From Planctomycetota bacterium (lineage in GTDB: Bacteria; Planctomycetota; UBA1135; GCA-002686595), in NCBI GenBank assembly GCA_028278425.1, contig JANQEJ010000037.1, forward strand, positions 97,112 to 161,111: a stretch of 64,000 bases of DNA, in the 5' to 3' direction. The position numbers were made by a program, and so were the translations under genes. Positions 48,920-59,126 of this stretch are shown here, one piece after another (within the stretch, counting starts at the first letter, position 1; every line of letters begins with the position of its first letter). The notes under the pieces were generated by a model. That model searched no databases, was not told where the DNA came from, and saw only the letters and a program-made list of their open reading frames with translations.

Positions 48920-51337
48920 ATGAAGCCCCATCGGCTGTATTCGGCACCCCGGCGTGTCCGCTCGCCGCTTTCGCTGACCATCGCGCCTGCGCTTTCCGGC
49001 TTGCTCCTGTTCGCCGCCTGCGGATCGGGGGACGGCTCACGCGAGCTCGACACCCGCGCCGTCGTGATCGGCATCGACGGGGCCGACTGGAAGGTGATCG
49101 AGACCATCGCCTCGGAAGGCGGGATGCCCAACCTGATGCGCCTGCGCGAGCGCGGCGCGTGGGGACAGATCGAGACGCTGAACGACATCGCGCTCTCGCC
49201 CGTGATCTGGACCAGCGTCGCGACGGGCAAGACGGCCGCCAAGCACGGCATCACCTGGTTCCTGGTCGACCAGCCGGACGGAACGCGCGTGCCGGTGCGC
49301 AGCACCAACCGCAAGACGCGCGCGATCTGGAACATCGCCGCGGAGAACGGGCTTTCGCCCACGGTCGTCGGCTGGTGGGCGACCTATCCGGCGGAAAACG
49401 TCGGCCGCGGCACGATCGTCTCCGACGCGCTGGGCTTCCACGGCTTCGGCGCGACCGCGCGCGGAGGCGATGGCGCGAGGAAGACGCATCCGCCCACGCT
49501 CTTCGAGCCGCTCGACGCGCTCGTCCCCCCCGAGCAGCAGGTCTCGCCCGCGTTCGTCCAGCGCTTCGTCCGCATCAGCGCGGAGGACTACCGCGACGAG
49601 ATGTTCGACCCGGCGCGTTTCCCGCGGCGCGATCCTCTCAACCCGATCCACCTCTTCCAGCAGTACGCGGTCACCGCCCAGGGGTACACGGCCATCGCCG
49701 AGAAGCTCCTGGCGGAAGGGAGTTACGACCTCTTCCTGATGTACTTCGAGCAGGTCGACAGCTTCTCGCATCTGTTCATGAAGTACGCGCCGCCGAAGCT
49801 CCCCTGGGTCGACGAGGAGGGCTTCGAGCGCTACCGCGACGTCGTGAGCGAGTGGTACCGCTACCAGGACGAGCTCCTCGGCCGGATCCTGGCGCGGATC
49901 GACCTGGAGACGACCGCCGTCTTCGTGCTCTCCGACCACGGCTTCAAGAGCGGCGAGCGGCGCATCCGGAGCGAAGAGATGGTCGACGTCGCGAAGGCGC
50001 ACCTCGATCACGAGACGCACGGCATCTTCGTCGCCGCCGGGCCGCACCTGCGCCGCGGGGAATTCGCGGGCGCCGCGGTCCTCGACGTCACGCCGACCCT
50101 GCTCCACTACCTGGGCCTCCCGGTCGGCAAGGACATGGACGGCAAGGTGCTCGAGGGCGTCTTCGAGTCCGAGTTCCTGGCGCGCCATCCGATCTCTTAC
50201 GTCACCACGCACGAGCGCGGCGAGCGGACGGACGCCGCGACCACGGCGGAATCGATCGACGCCGAAACGCAGGCGGAGCTCGAGCGCCAGCTCGCGGCGC
50301 TCGGTTACGCCGGCGACGACGCAGAGGGGGCGGAGACCGCCGAGCAGGAATCCTCGCCCGAGATGCACAACAACCTGGGGCGCATCCACCTGCGCGACGG
50401 GGACGCGGAGAAGGCCCTCGCCGAGTTCGAGAAGGCGCTCGCCCTCGACCCGAACAACGCCGAGGCGCTTCTGAACATCGGCGCGATCCACCAGGGCCAG
50501 GGGAAGAGCGAGCTGGCCGAGCACTTCGCGCAGCGGGCGCTGCAGGTCGACCCGAGCTCGATCGGCGCGCTCGCGCAGCTCGCGGAGCTCCGCCGCGACG
50601 AGGGCGAGCTCGACGAGGCGATACGCCTCTTCGCCGAGGCGCTCGCGATCGACGACTCGCAGCCCTTCCTGCTCCTGGGCTTCGGCGACGTCCTCCAGCG
50701 CGCCGGCCGCTTCGAGGCGGCCGTCCAGGCCTTCCAGAGCGTGCTCGAGCTGGAACCCGACTCGTTCAAGGCGCGCTACAACCTCGGCGTCACCTACGCG
50801 AACATGGGGCGCGTCGACGAGGCGGTGGCGATCTACGAGGAGGCCCTCGAGCTCGATCCGAAGAACACGGAAGCCCCGGCCGCGCGCAACAACCTGGGCG
50901 CCATCTTCCTCGCGCGGGGCGACGTCGACCGGGCGCTCGAGCACTTCGAGGCGGCGCTGAAGGCGGCGCCCTTCCACCTCGAGTCGCGCTACAACGTCGC
51001 GATCGTCTACTTCGACCAGGGCCGCGCCGACGAGGCGATCGAGCTCCTGGAGGAGGCGGCGCGGCTCGAGCCCAACCACGCGGAGGTCAACCTGCGCCTG
51101 GGGCTCGCCTACCTGGACGCGGGACGCGGCCAGGACGCCTACCGCTGCCTGCTCCTCGTGCGCCGCCTCTATCCGGGGAGGTGGGTCGCGACGGTGGGGC
51201 TGGCCGTGCTCCACGCCCGGGCGGAGGAGCTCGACGTGGCGAAGGAGCTTCTGGCGGAAGCGATCGCGCAGGGCGGCGACGAAGCGCGCTCCGCCGCCGC
51301 CGGTTTCCCGGTCCTCGAGCCGTTGCTCGGGGAGTAG
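48920..51337 (+). CDS. type I phosphodiesterase/alkaline-phosphatase-superfamily lipoprotein with C-terminal TPR array
   Basis: VVIGIDGADWKVIETIASEGGMPNLMRLRERGAWG, SPVIWTSVATGKTAAKHGI, FVLSDHGFKSGERR; then about ten TPR units. Confidence 0.88.
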   Translation: MKPHRLYSAPRRVRSPLSLTIAPALSGLLLFAACGSGDGSRELDTRAVVIGIDGADWKVIETIASEGGMPNLMRLRERGAWGQIETLNDIALSPVIWTSVATGKTAAKHGITWFLVDQPDGTRVPVRSTNRKTRAIWNIAAENGLSPTVVGWWATYPAENVGRGTIVSDALGFHGFGATARGGDGARKTHPPTLFEPLDALVPPEQQVSPAFVQRFVRISAEDYRDEMFDPARFPRRDPLNPIHLFQQYAVTAQGYTAIAEKLLAEGSYDLFLMYFEQVDSFSHLFMKYAPPKLPWVDEEGFERYRDVVSEWYRYQDELLGRILARIDLETTAVFVLSDHGFKSGERRIRSEEMVDVAKAHLDHETHGIFVAAGPHLRRGEFAGAAVLDVTPTLLHYLGLPVGKDMDGKVLEGVFESEFLARHPISYVTTHERGERTDAATTAESIDAETQAELERQLAALGYAGDDAEGAETAEQESSPEMHNNLGRIHLRDGDAEKALAEFEKALALDPNNAEALLNIGAIHQGQGKSELAEHFAQRALQVDPSSIGALAQLAELRRDEGELDEAIRLFAEALAIDDSQPFLLLGFGDVLQRAGRFEAAVQAFQSVLELEPDSFKARYNLGVTYANMGRVDEAVAIYEEALELDPKNTEAPAARNNLGAIFLARGDVDRALEHFEAALKAAPFHLESRYNVAIVYFDQGRADEAIELLEEAARLEPNHAEVNLRLGLAYLDAGRGQDAYRCLLLVRRLYPGRWVATVGLAVLHARAEELDVAKELLAEAIAQGGDEARSAAAGFPVLEPLLGE

Positions 51338-52918
51338 TCAGTCCTGTCGAGTCGGCGGGGCTGGCGCGAGCGTTCCTTCGAGGGCCGTGAGCCTCGCCTC
51401 CTGCGTCTCGAGTCGTTCGTGCAGCTTCTGCCACTCGTTGAGCAGCATGGTGCTCAAGAGGTGGTACTTCACGGTAAGGGGTTTGCCTTCCTCGTCGAAC
51501 ACGACCAATTCGGGGAAGACCTCCGCCACTTCCTCCGCGACGAGGCCGTACTGCACCGGCTTTCCGCCCGCGGCGACCGCCTCCTTGTAGCGGAAGAGCA
51601 CCGGCCGCAGATCGAGCAGGTGCTCGGTCGCGTCACCCATGTCGCGGATGTCCTCCTTGAAGCGGCGAGAGGAGGGCGTCGTTCCGAGCTTCCCGAACGC
51701 ATCGACAAGAACAGGAATTCCAGCCGGGTCAACGGGCTGCATGTGGATCCCGGCGACGTAGGTACTCGTGTGAGCGTTGGGGAAGAGAGGAGGAGCTGCT
51801 ACCTGCCTGCCGATCCTGATGACACCCGTCTCGCCAGCAACACCCACGTTGCCGATGGCGATGTTGTCGTCGCCGGTGGTGGAGAACCCGCCGCGGTATC
51901 CGAGGCCAATGTTCCGTGTCCCGACCATGTTCTGGTTCAGCGACAGATACCCGCAGGCGGTGTTCAGGGCCCCGGTCGTGTTGAATTGGAGCGCGTTGGT
52001 ACCCAGGGCCGAGTTTTGCGATGCCTTGTTGGATCTGAGCGCCCCAACCCCGACGGCGGTGTTGGACAACCCTCCAAGGTTTACGATGAGCGCCGAGGTT
52101 CCGACGGCTGTGTTCCTGCTGCCGGTCTGACAATCGCGCAACGCCCGATACCCAATGGCGACGTTGTTGTATCCGATCCTGTTGTCCCTGAGCGCATTAT
52201 CCCCGATGGCCGTGTTTTGACTGCCGGTTCCAATTCCCGGTCCCACTGCATCTCCCTCGAGCGCCTTGTAACCGAAGGCTGTGTTGCCGGTCCCGGCCGT
52301 GTTCCTCCAAAGCGCCTTGTAACCGCTGGCGGTGTTCCTGTTCCCCAGGGTGTTGGAGCTGAGCGCCAAGTGCCCGCTGGCAGTGTTGTGTCTGCCGCTC
52401 GTGTTGGAGGTGAGCGCAAACGAGCCAATGGCCGTGTTGCTGTACCCGTCGTAGTTGTCACGTAGCGCCTCGCTCCCGACGGCAGTGTTGTCCGACCCCG
52501 TCGTGTTGGAAAGGAGCGCTCTAGCCCCGTTGGCGGTGTTGTCGTTGCCGTCCACGTTGAAGACGAGCGCCTGACTCCCGGTGGCGGTGTTGTCCGACCC
52601 GATCGTGTTGCTCACCAGAGCGAAACCCCCGGTGGCGGTGTTGTCCGACCCTCCCGTGTTCAACGCCAGCGCGGCATAACCAAAGGCAGTGTTGCTCTGA
52701 GCGAGGGAGCTACCGGTGGGATTACTAATGAGTGCAAAAGCTCCGCCTCGGGTGTTGAAGAGGTCAAAGTGGTGACATTCGGCCTCCCCCGGACACGGGC
52801 CTCCGTGCGCACCGATGAATGACTCAAGGGAAACGGTGTCAACCGCCTTCTGACCCGATTGGGGAGCGACCGGGAGAGCCACGAGTGCACACCAGCCCAC
52901 CAAACAAGTTGCCAGCAT
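51338..52918 (-). CDS. secreted NTAxG-repeat (YadA-head/trimeric-adhesin-like) protein with C-terminal S74-type endosialidase chaperone domain
   Basis: Repeats ALxxNTxGxxNTAxGxxAL; C-term SSRRFKEDIRDMGDATEHLLDLRPVLFRYKEA...QYGLVAEEVAEVFPELVVFDEEGKPLTVKYHLL typical of Peptidase_S74. Confidence 0.85.
   Translation of the reverse strand: MLATCLVGWCALVALPVAPQSGQKAVDTVSLESFIGAHGGPCPGEAECHHFDLFNTRGGAFALISNPTGSSLAQSNTAFGYAALALNTGGSDNTATGGFALVSNTIGSDNTATGSQALVFNVDGNDNTANGARALLSNTTGSDNTAVGSEALRDNYDGYSNTAIGSFALTSNTSGRHNTASGHLALSSNTLGNRNTASGYKALWRNTAGTGNTAFGYKALEGDAVGPGIGTGSQNTAIGDNALRDNRIGYNNVAIGYRALRDCQTGSRNTAVGTSALIVNLGGLSNTAVGVGALRSNKASQNSALGTNALQFNTTGALNTACGYLSLNQNMVGTRNIGLGYRGGFSTTGDDNIAIGNVGVAGETGVIRIGRQVAAPPLFPNAHTSTYVAGIHMQPVDPAGIPVLVDAFGKLGTTPSSRRFKEDIRDMGDATEHLLDLRPVLFRYKEAVAAGGKPVQYGLVAEEVAEVFPELVVFDEEGKPLTVKYHLLSTMLLNEWQKLHERLETQEARLTALEGTLAPAPPTRQD
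51860..52750 (-). repeat. degenerate tandem coding repeat of the NTAxG unit (approximate bounds)
   Basis: Recurrent ggcggtgttgtc/gccgtgttg blocks at regular spacing, encoding NTATG/NTAxG. Confidence 0.75.
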
Positions 52919-53185
52919 GGGATCAACCTCTCTCTGTTCCCCCTCCGCAGCGTCGAGCAATCACAAGGAGGAGGAAATCAAGTGACAACTCGCAAGTCCC
53001 GCTCATTGGACACCCATCGCCACCTCCCGGGGTCCGAATACCGACCCGAGTCTCGAAGTCGTGTCGAGAAGCGCGGTTAGCGTCGCGCGAATCCCCTGCA
53101 CGACTCCTTGGGGCGGTGGTACCGTGGCTCCATTCCTAGAGGGACGGCTCGCTCCCCGCCCCAAGCTTGCTTCCGGAGAACAGCC

Positions 53186-54670
53186 ATGAAGCCCTTCGTC
53201 GGCTCCCGAACCGTGCACTCCTGCGTGGTGCTGGCCCTCCTCCTGTCCATGAACGACCTCTACGTGGACGTCAACGCCCCCAACTGCGCGACGGGAACCG
53301 GCCAGCCCACCGACCCGTTCTGCAACATCAACGACGCGCTTCTCGTCGCCCAGTCCGGGGACACGATCCACATCGCGCCGGGCACGTACGTCGAGAACCT
53401 GGTGCTCGGTCAGGACGTGAACCTGATCGGCACCGGGGGAGCGCCCGTCACCATCGTCGACGGGAACCAGGCGGGCTCCGTCGTCACGGTGCAGTCCTCC
53501 GCGGTCGCGGACATCACCGGGCTCACGCTGACGAACGGGAAAGGCTCCAACGGCGGCGGGATCAACGGCATGGGCATGGTGACGCTGACGAGCTCCACCG
53601 TGAGCGGGAACACCGCCACGTCCAAGGGCGGCGGCATCTTCTCCGATTTCGGCCTGACGGTCGACCGCTGCACCGTGAGCGGGAACGCGGTCGTTGGCGG
53701 GCCGAGCCCCGACAGCCACAACGTCGGGGGAGGAGGCCTCAACACCTACCAGTCGCTGGTCACGATCACCAATTCGACCATCAGTGGGAACAGCAGCTTC
53801 AAGTGGGGCGGCGGCATCTTCTTCTACTACGGCACGATGTCGCTCTCGAACACCACGGTGACGGGCAACACGGCGATGTCCTTCGGCGGCGGCGTCTTCA
53901 ACTACACGTTCAGTCAGTTTCCCCAGGTGAAGAACAGCATCATCGCCGCGAACGCGGCGCCGAGCTCGAACGACGTCTGGGGCGTCTTCACGTCGAACGG
54001 CTCCAACGTGATCGGCGACGACAGCGGCGCCTTCGGCTTCACGGACGGCATCGGCGGCGACCAGGTCGGGTCCGCGGGGAGCCCCCTCGATCCCGTCCTC
54101 GGACCGCTGGCCGACCACGGCGGGCCCACGTTCACGCACGAGCCGATGGGCGGAAGCCCCGCGCTCGACGCCGGTGACACCGCCACCGCCGAGCCGACGG
54201 ACCAGCGCGGCGTCACCCGGCCGCAAGGACCGTCCAGCGACGTTGGCGCCCTCGAGCTGGGCCCGCCCGGGGCGGTCGCGCCGATGTCCGACTGCTTCTC
54301 CAACCCCGGAACGCTCGCGCACACGGCCGGCGTGCCCGCGGTCGACGGCACCTTCACGCTGACCATGGACGCCGGCCAGGCGTCCGGCGCGCTCGGCATC
54401 GTCGGCTTCGCCGTGCAACCGATCCCCGGGTGGCCGCCGTGCGGTCTCCCGGTCCCCGCCTTGGGCGAGCTTCTGATCGACGTCCCGGTCGCCGACGTGT
54501 CGGGCACCTGGTTGGGGATCGGCGCGCCGCTGGTCCTACCGGTGGGCGTGCCGGACCAGATGACGCTCGTCGGCGCGACGGTCTACGCGCAGGGGCTCTT
54601 CGTCGCGCCCTTCTTCCCGACCGAGGTGTTCCGGCTCACCAACGGACTCGAGGTGCTGATCGGGGAGTGA
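53186..54670 (+). CDS. secreted right-handed beta-helix protein (choice-of-anchor Q-like)
   Basis: DLYVDVNAPNCATGTGQPTDPFCNINDALLVAQSGDTIHIAPGTYVENL; STVSGNTATSKGGGIF, STISGNSSFKWGGGIF, TTVTGNTAMSFGGGVF. Confidence 0.88.
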   Translation: MKPFVGSRTVHSCVVLALLLSMNDLYVDVNAPNCATGTGQPTDPFCNINDALLVAQSGDTIHIAPGTYVENLVLGQDVNLIGTGGAPVTIVDGNQAGSVVTVQSSAVADITGLTLTNGKGSNGGGINGMGMVTLTSSTVSGNTATSKGGGIFSDFGLTVDRCTVSGNAVVGGPSPDSHNVGGGGLNTYQSLVTITNSTISGNSSFKWGGGIFFYYGTMSLSNTTVTGNTAMSFGGGVFNYTFSQFPQVKNSIIAANAAPSSNDVWGVFTSNGSNVIGDDSGAFGFTDGIGGDQVGSAGSPLDPVLGPLADHGGPTFTHEPMGGSPALDAGDTATAEPTDQRGVTRPQGPSSDVGALELGPPGAVAPMSDCFSNPGTLAHTAGVPAVDGTFTLTMDAGQASGALGIVGFAVQPIPGWPPCGLPVPALGELLIDVPVADVSGTWLGIGAPLVLPVGVPDQMTLVGATVYAQGLFVAPFFPTEVFRLTNGLEVLIGE

Positions 54671-54689
54671 GGTCACACGGCGTCGCCCG

Positions 54690-56033
54690 TCAGTCCGACC
54701 GCCCGGAGGCTCGCATCTTGGTTCGCAGCTCCAGATCCTGGTCCTGGGAGGAAAGGAGGATGAGCTGCGACAGGAACATGACCACGCGCGGGTCATCGAT
54801 GTCGTTGTGGTTGGGAATGATCTCCCCGCTCACCCCGACCACGAGGTAGGGGTTGCGCGGCGAGGTGGACTCCCGGCGTTCGAGCCTGGTTCCCGGGAAG
54901 GCGATGCTCCCTCCCGATTTGTCGTTCTCCCACGCTTCTCCCACGTCCAGGGATGCCTCCAAGGCGACGTCATCGTCGAGACCGACCTCCTCCGTCGGCG
55001 ACAGGAAGTGGGTCCGATAGAGGTCGAAGTGTCCGACGGCCTGCACGTTCGCGGCTCCCTGGTCGACGCTCTCGGACTCGCCGGTGGACCTGTTCGGGCG
55101 CGCCACCACGCGCTCCTTCTCGAACAGGGTCGAGAAGAACCGGCCGATCGGAAAGGCGTTGCGGGTCGCGCGGTCATCTTCGGAGGTGAGGATGGCGAGA
55201 ACCGGCAACTGGGACTGGAAGTAGGGATGACGCCCCGAGGACATGTCGCTGAGCGACGCGTAGCGCTGCGCCTCGAAGGCCGGGTTGATCAGCACCACGA
55301 GGTCCCCGAACCCGCGCGCGGTCCCGGTCGCACGAGCCCCCGCGGTGGTCGTGACGAAGCGCTCCTCCAGGATCTGTCCCAGGGCCGAGAAGACCACCGC
55401 GCCCCCGAAACTGTGGCCGACGATCACCAGACAGGTTCGGCTGGACTCGACCAACGTCTCTCGAAGTTCGCGGACCTCCTCCAGGCGCGTCAGGATCTCG
55501 GTGACCCCCCCGTGCCCGACCTTGTGGGCCGTGTTCTTGCGATCCCAGAACGTCAGCTCCTTGAGGAGCGGCAGGGAAACGGACCCGCCTCGCCAGCCGA
55601 GATAGACGCCGGCGACCTTGCGCGCCGGCCGGCCCGTCCGGGCGCTGATCTTCGACTCGACCCCGCTGAGCAACGCCAGGTTCTTCTCGAACATCGCGAT
55701 GTTCGAGTCTCCCGGAGCGGCGCTGTGCTTCCAGCCATGGACGAAGACGACGAGGATGAAATCGTCGTTCGCGATCCGGTCGAGCAGGTGGTTGACCACC
55801 GCATCCGCCTGCTCCCGGTGCCACAGAACTCCCTGGTCGTCGAACTCGACGAATCCGAGGAAGTAGCCCGCCCCATCCTCGTCGCCGTGCACGTGAAGCG
55901 CGCTCTCATCGCACGCCTCCGACGAGCCGGAGGCCGTGCAGATGGTGTAGTCCGTCCGGTACGACTCGTGGGCGATGCACGAGCTCGCTCCGACGAGGAC
56001 GCAGACGGTGACGGCAAGTTTCGCAAGGCTCAT
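54690..56033 (-). CDS. alpha/beta-hydrolase-fold lipoprotein (esterase/lipase-like)
   Basis: Lipobox-like VLVGASSC; ILVVFVHGWKHSA; CLVIVGHSFGGAVVFSAL. Confidence 0.78.
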   Translation of the reverse strand: MSLAKLAVTVCVLVGASSCIAHESYRTDYTICTASGSSEACDESALHVHGDEDGAGYFLGFVEFDDQGVLWHREQADAVVNHLLDRIANDDFILVVFVHGWKHSAAPGDSNIAMFEKNLALLSGVESKISARTGRPARKVAGVYLGWRGGSVSLPLLKELTFWDRKNTAHKVGHGGVTEILTRLEEVRELRETLVESSRTCLVIVGHSFGGAVVFSALGQILEERFVTTTAGARATGTARGFGDLVVLINPAFEAQRYASLSDMSSGRHPYFQSQLPVLAILTSEDDRATRNAFPIGRFFSTLFEKERVVARPNRSTGESESVDQGAANVQAVGHFDLYRTHFLSPTEEVGLDDDVALEASLDVGEAWENDKSGGSIAFPGTRLERRESTSPRNPYLVVGVSGEIIPNHNDIDDPRVVMFLSQLILLSSQDQDLELRTKMRASGRSD

Positions 56034-56213
56034 CCTCTCCCCTCCCAAGGCTGCTCTTCGAAGAGTTTCCAAAAGGCCATCGTCGATGCCAGCGTAGCCA
56101 CTCGCCGTCCCGGAAGCCAAATCGTGCGGCGCGTCCGGGCCCCCCGTGGTCAGCATCGGACCCTACGCGATCCCCGCGAGCGATAGGCTATAGCCCGGGG
56201 TCCGAAGGAGGAG

Positions 56214-57431
56214 ATGCGAGCGCTCATCGAAGACTTCGAGCAACGCTGCTGCCGCGCGCCGCGATGGGTCGCCGCGGCGCCGGGGCGGATCAACCTCCTC
56301 GGGGAGCACACGGACTACAACGGCCTGCCCGTCCTGCCCGTGGCGATCGATCGGCGGGTGCGCATCGCGCTGGCGGAGCGGGACGACGCGACGCTCCGCG
56401 TGGCCAACGCGGACCCCGACCACGCGGCGTTCTCGTTCGAGGCATCAAACGCGATCGAGCCCGGCCCGCCCGGTGCGTGGGGCAACTACGTCAAGGCGGC
56501 GGTCCAGGGGATCGTTCAGGCCTTCGAGCGGGAGCGCTGGCGCGGCGGCGACTGGCTCGTCTCGGGCGACGTTCCCGTCGCCGCGGGGCTCTCGTCCTCG
56601 TCGGCGCTCGTGGTCGCGAGCGCGCTCGCCTTCCTGGCCGCCAACGACCTGCATCCGTCCCGGATCGAGCTGGCCGAGCTCCTCGCGGTCGCGGAGCGCT
56701 ACGTCGGAACGCAGGGCGGCGGCATGGACCAGGCCGCGAGCCTGCTCGGTCGCGCCGGCCACGCGCTGCGCATCGACTTCTTCCCGCTGCGCACGCGCGC
56801 CGTGCGGCTCCCGGAGGACGTCGCGCTCGTCGCGTGCCACAGCCTGGTCCCCGCGGCCAAGGCGGCGGGCGCGCGCGACGCGTACAACCGGCGCGTGAGC
56901 GAGTGTCGCGAGGCGTGCCGCGGCTTCGAGCGGGTGCTCGACACGCCGCCGCTGGTGAACCTCGGAGAGCTCGTCGAGCGCTTTCCGGACCGGCGGCCGG
57001 CGGAGCTCGTCGAGCTGTTGTCGACGGAGGCCGATCCCGACGTCGTCCGCCGCTGCCGCCACGTGCTGACGGAAGCGCAGCGCGTCTATCGGGGGGAGCG
57101 CCTTCTCGCCGACGGCGACCTCGAAGGCTTCGGACGGGAGATGTTCGCCTCGCACGCGAGCTGTCGGGACGACTACGACGTCAGCGGTCCGGAGCTGGAC
57201 GAGCTCGTGCAGATCGCCGCCGACGCGGGCGCGCTCGGTGCGCGGCTGACGGGCGCCGGGTTCGGCGGTTGTACCGTCAACCTCCTCCGCCGGTCCCGGG
57301 TCGAGCCGTTCCTCGACGCGGTGGACCGGAGCTTCTACCGACCGCGCCTCGGCCGCGGCGAGGATCCCGGCAGGCGCCGCTTCGTGCTGGCGGCGAGCGC
57401 GGGAGCGGAGTGCGTCGAGCTGAAGGACTGA
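56214..57431 (+). CDS. galK: galactokinase
   Basis: APGRINLLGEHTDYNGLPVLPVAI signature, PVAAGLSSSSALVVASAL, GGGMDQAASLLGR, ARLTGAGFGGCTVNLL. Confidence 0.93.
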   Translation: MRALIEDFEQRCCRAPRWVAAAPGRINLLGEHTDYNGLPVLPVAIDRRVRIALAERDDATLRVANADPDHAAFSFEASNAIEPGPPGAWGNYVKAAVQGIVQAFERERWRGGDWLVSGDVPVAAGLSSSSALVVASALAFLAANDLHPSRIELAELLAVAERYVGTQGGGMDQAASLLGRAGHALRIDFFPLRTRAVRLPEDVALVACHSLVPAAKAAGARDAYNRRVSECREACRGFERVLDTPPLVNLGELVERFPDRRPAELVELLSTEADPDVVRRCRHVLTEAQRVYRGERLLADGDLEGFGREMFASHASCRDDYDVSGPELDELVQIAADAGALGARLTGAGFGGCTVNLLRRSRVEPFLDAVDRSFYRPRLGRGEDPGRRRFVLAASAGAECVELKD

Positions 57432-57432
57432 C

Positions 57433-58980
57433 GTGTTCGCGACCAACTTCACCACGCTGGACGGAGTCATCATCGTCCTCTACCTGCTGGGGACGGTCGC
57501 CATCGGAGTCGTGGTCAACCGCTACATCCACAACGTGGCGGGCTACATGGTCGGCGGGCGCGCGGCGGGAAGCGCGCTCAACGCGGCAACGATGATCGGG
57601 ACCAACCTGGGACTGGTCACGCTGATGTACGCCTCGATCGAGGGCTTCACGCGCGGGCTCGTCTACATCGTCGTCGCGCTCATCGCGATGGCGATCTCGC
57701 TCTTCCTCGGCACGACCGGGTTCGCGGTCGAGAAGCTCCGCGCGCTGAAGCTGACGACGATCACGGAGTACTTCGAGCGGCGCTACGACCGCCGCGTGCG
57801 CGTCGTCGCGGGCGCCGTCTGCGCCGTCGCGGGGATCGTCAACATGGGGCTCTTCCCGAAGATGGGCGCCATCTTCCTCACCTACGTGACGGGTCTCGGC
57901 GGCGAGGGCGAGGACCGGGAGCTCGTCATCAACCTGGTGACGTCGGCGCTGATCCTCCTGGTCCTGGTGTACACGGTGCTCGGCGGCATGGTCTCGGTGA
58001 TCGTCACCGACTTCCTCCAGTTCCTGTTCCTCAGCGTCGCCATGGGCCTCGGCCTGTACTTCTGCTTCAGCCATCCCGACGTCGGCTGGAACGGCATGTT
58101 CGCGAGCCTCGCGGAGCAACGCGGCGAGGCCGCCTTCAACCCGGTGCACCCCGCCTCGTACGGGTGGATCTGGATCGCGTGGCAGGTGTGCCTCTTCGTC
58201 GCGGTCGAGATCGCCTGGGCGCCGGCGGCGGCGCGCATCCTGACCGCCCGCGACCCGCGGGCGGCGAAGCGGACGTTCCTGCTCGCCACGCCGGGGATGT
58301 TCGTGCGGCTCGGCGTGCCGGTCCTTTGGGCCGTGGCGGCGCTCGCCTACTTCTCGAGCCAGCCGGAACTCGCGCCCTACTTCTTCCCCGACGGAACGCA
58401 GGCGGCGCCGGCCCACGCCGCCGAGGCCATGCCGCTTCTCATCGGGAAGATCGTCCCGGCGGGACTGCTCGGGCTCTTCGTCGCGGGGCTGATGGCGGCG
58501 TTCATGTCGACGCACGACAGCTACTTCCTCTGCTGGTCGTCGGTGATCGTGCGCGACGTCGTCAACCCGCTGCGGCGCAGACCCCTCTCCGACCGCGGGC
58601 AGATCCGCGCCGCGCGCGTGCTCATCGTGCTGATCGGGCTCTTCCTCCTGGTCTGGGGCGTGTGGTACGAGCTGCCGGAGAGCGTGTGGAACTACATGGC
58701 GGTCACCGGGAACATCTACCTGTGCGGCGCCGGCGTCTCGATCATCGGCGGGCTCTATTGGAAGCGCGCTTCGCGGGCGGGCGCGCTGGCGGCGCTGCTC
58801 GGCGGGCTCTTGTCGGCGGCGGGGCTCTTTGCCGAGGAGATTCACTCCGCTCTCGGCCTGAGCGCCTCGCTGCAGGACCTTCGCTACGGCATCGGGCTCG
58901 GCGGCTACGTCCTGTGCGCGGCCCTGTTCGCGGCCTTCTCGCTCCTGTTCCCCGACCGCGAGCGCGAGGCGGCGGCATGA
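57433..58980 (+). CDS. sodium:solute symporter family transporter
   Basis: Multi-TM; SGL-type regions (YMVGGRAAGSALNAATMIGTNLGLVTLMYAS; GLLGLFVAGLMAAFMSTHDSYFLCWSSVIVRDVV). Confidence 0.88.
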   Translation: MFATNFTTLDGVIIVLYLLGTVAIGVVVNRYIHNVAGYMVGGRAAGSALNAATMIGTNLGLVTLMYASIEGFTRGLVYIVVALIAMAISLFLGTTGFAVEKLRALKLTTITEYFERRYDRRVRVVAGAVCAVAGIVNMGLFPKMGAIFLTYVTGLGGEGEDRELVINLVTSALILLVLVYTVLGGMVSVIVTDFLQFLFLSVAMGLGLYFCFSHPDVGWNGMFASLAEQRGEAAFNPVHPASYGWIWIAWQVCLFVAVEIAWAPAAARILTARDPRAAKRTFLLATPGMFVRLGVPVLWAVAALAYFSSQPELAPYFFPDGTQAAPAHAAEAMPLLIGKIVPAGLLGLFVAGLMAAFMSTHDSYFLCWSSVIVRDVVNPLRRRPLSDRGQIRAARVLIVLIGLFLLVWGVWYELPESVWNYMAVTGNIYLCGAGVSIIGGLYWKRASRAGALAALLGGLLSAAGLFAEEIHSALGLSASLQDLRYGIGLGGYVLCAALFAAFSLLFPDREREAAA

Positions 58981-59126
58981 GCGGCTGGATCCTGTTCTGG
59001 AAGACCGTGTGCTTCCTCGGCCTGGCGAGCTTCGCTCTGATGGTGGTCGGCGTCGCGTACCAGGGCACGCGGGACATCCTCGCGCTCTTCCGCAAGCTCC
59101 GCAGCGAGACGGACGAGCCGGCATGA
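58977..59126 (+). CDS. 49-aa single-TM protein, candidate symporter accessory subunit (not in ORF track)
   Basis: MSGWILFWKTVCFLGLASFALMVVGVAYQGTRDILALFRKLRSETDEPA; ATGA overlaps with both neighbours. Confidence 0.75.
   Translation: MSGWILFWKTVCFLGLASFALMVVGVAYQGTRDILALFRKLRSETDEPA

Noticed and set aside
51860-52750. Regularly spaced repeats considered as a CRISPR array
   Set aside because: Repeats are degenerate, in frame and encode NTAxG units within one ORF; no unique spacers or cas genes.
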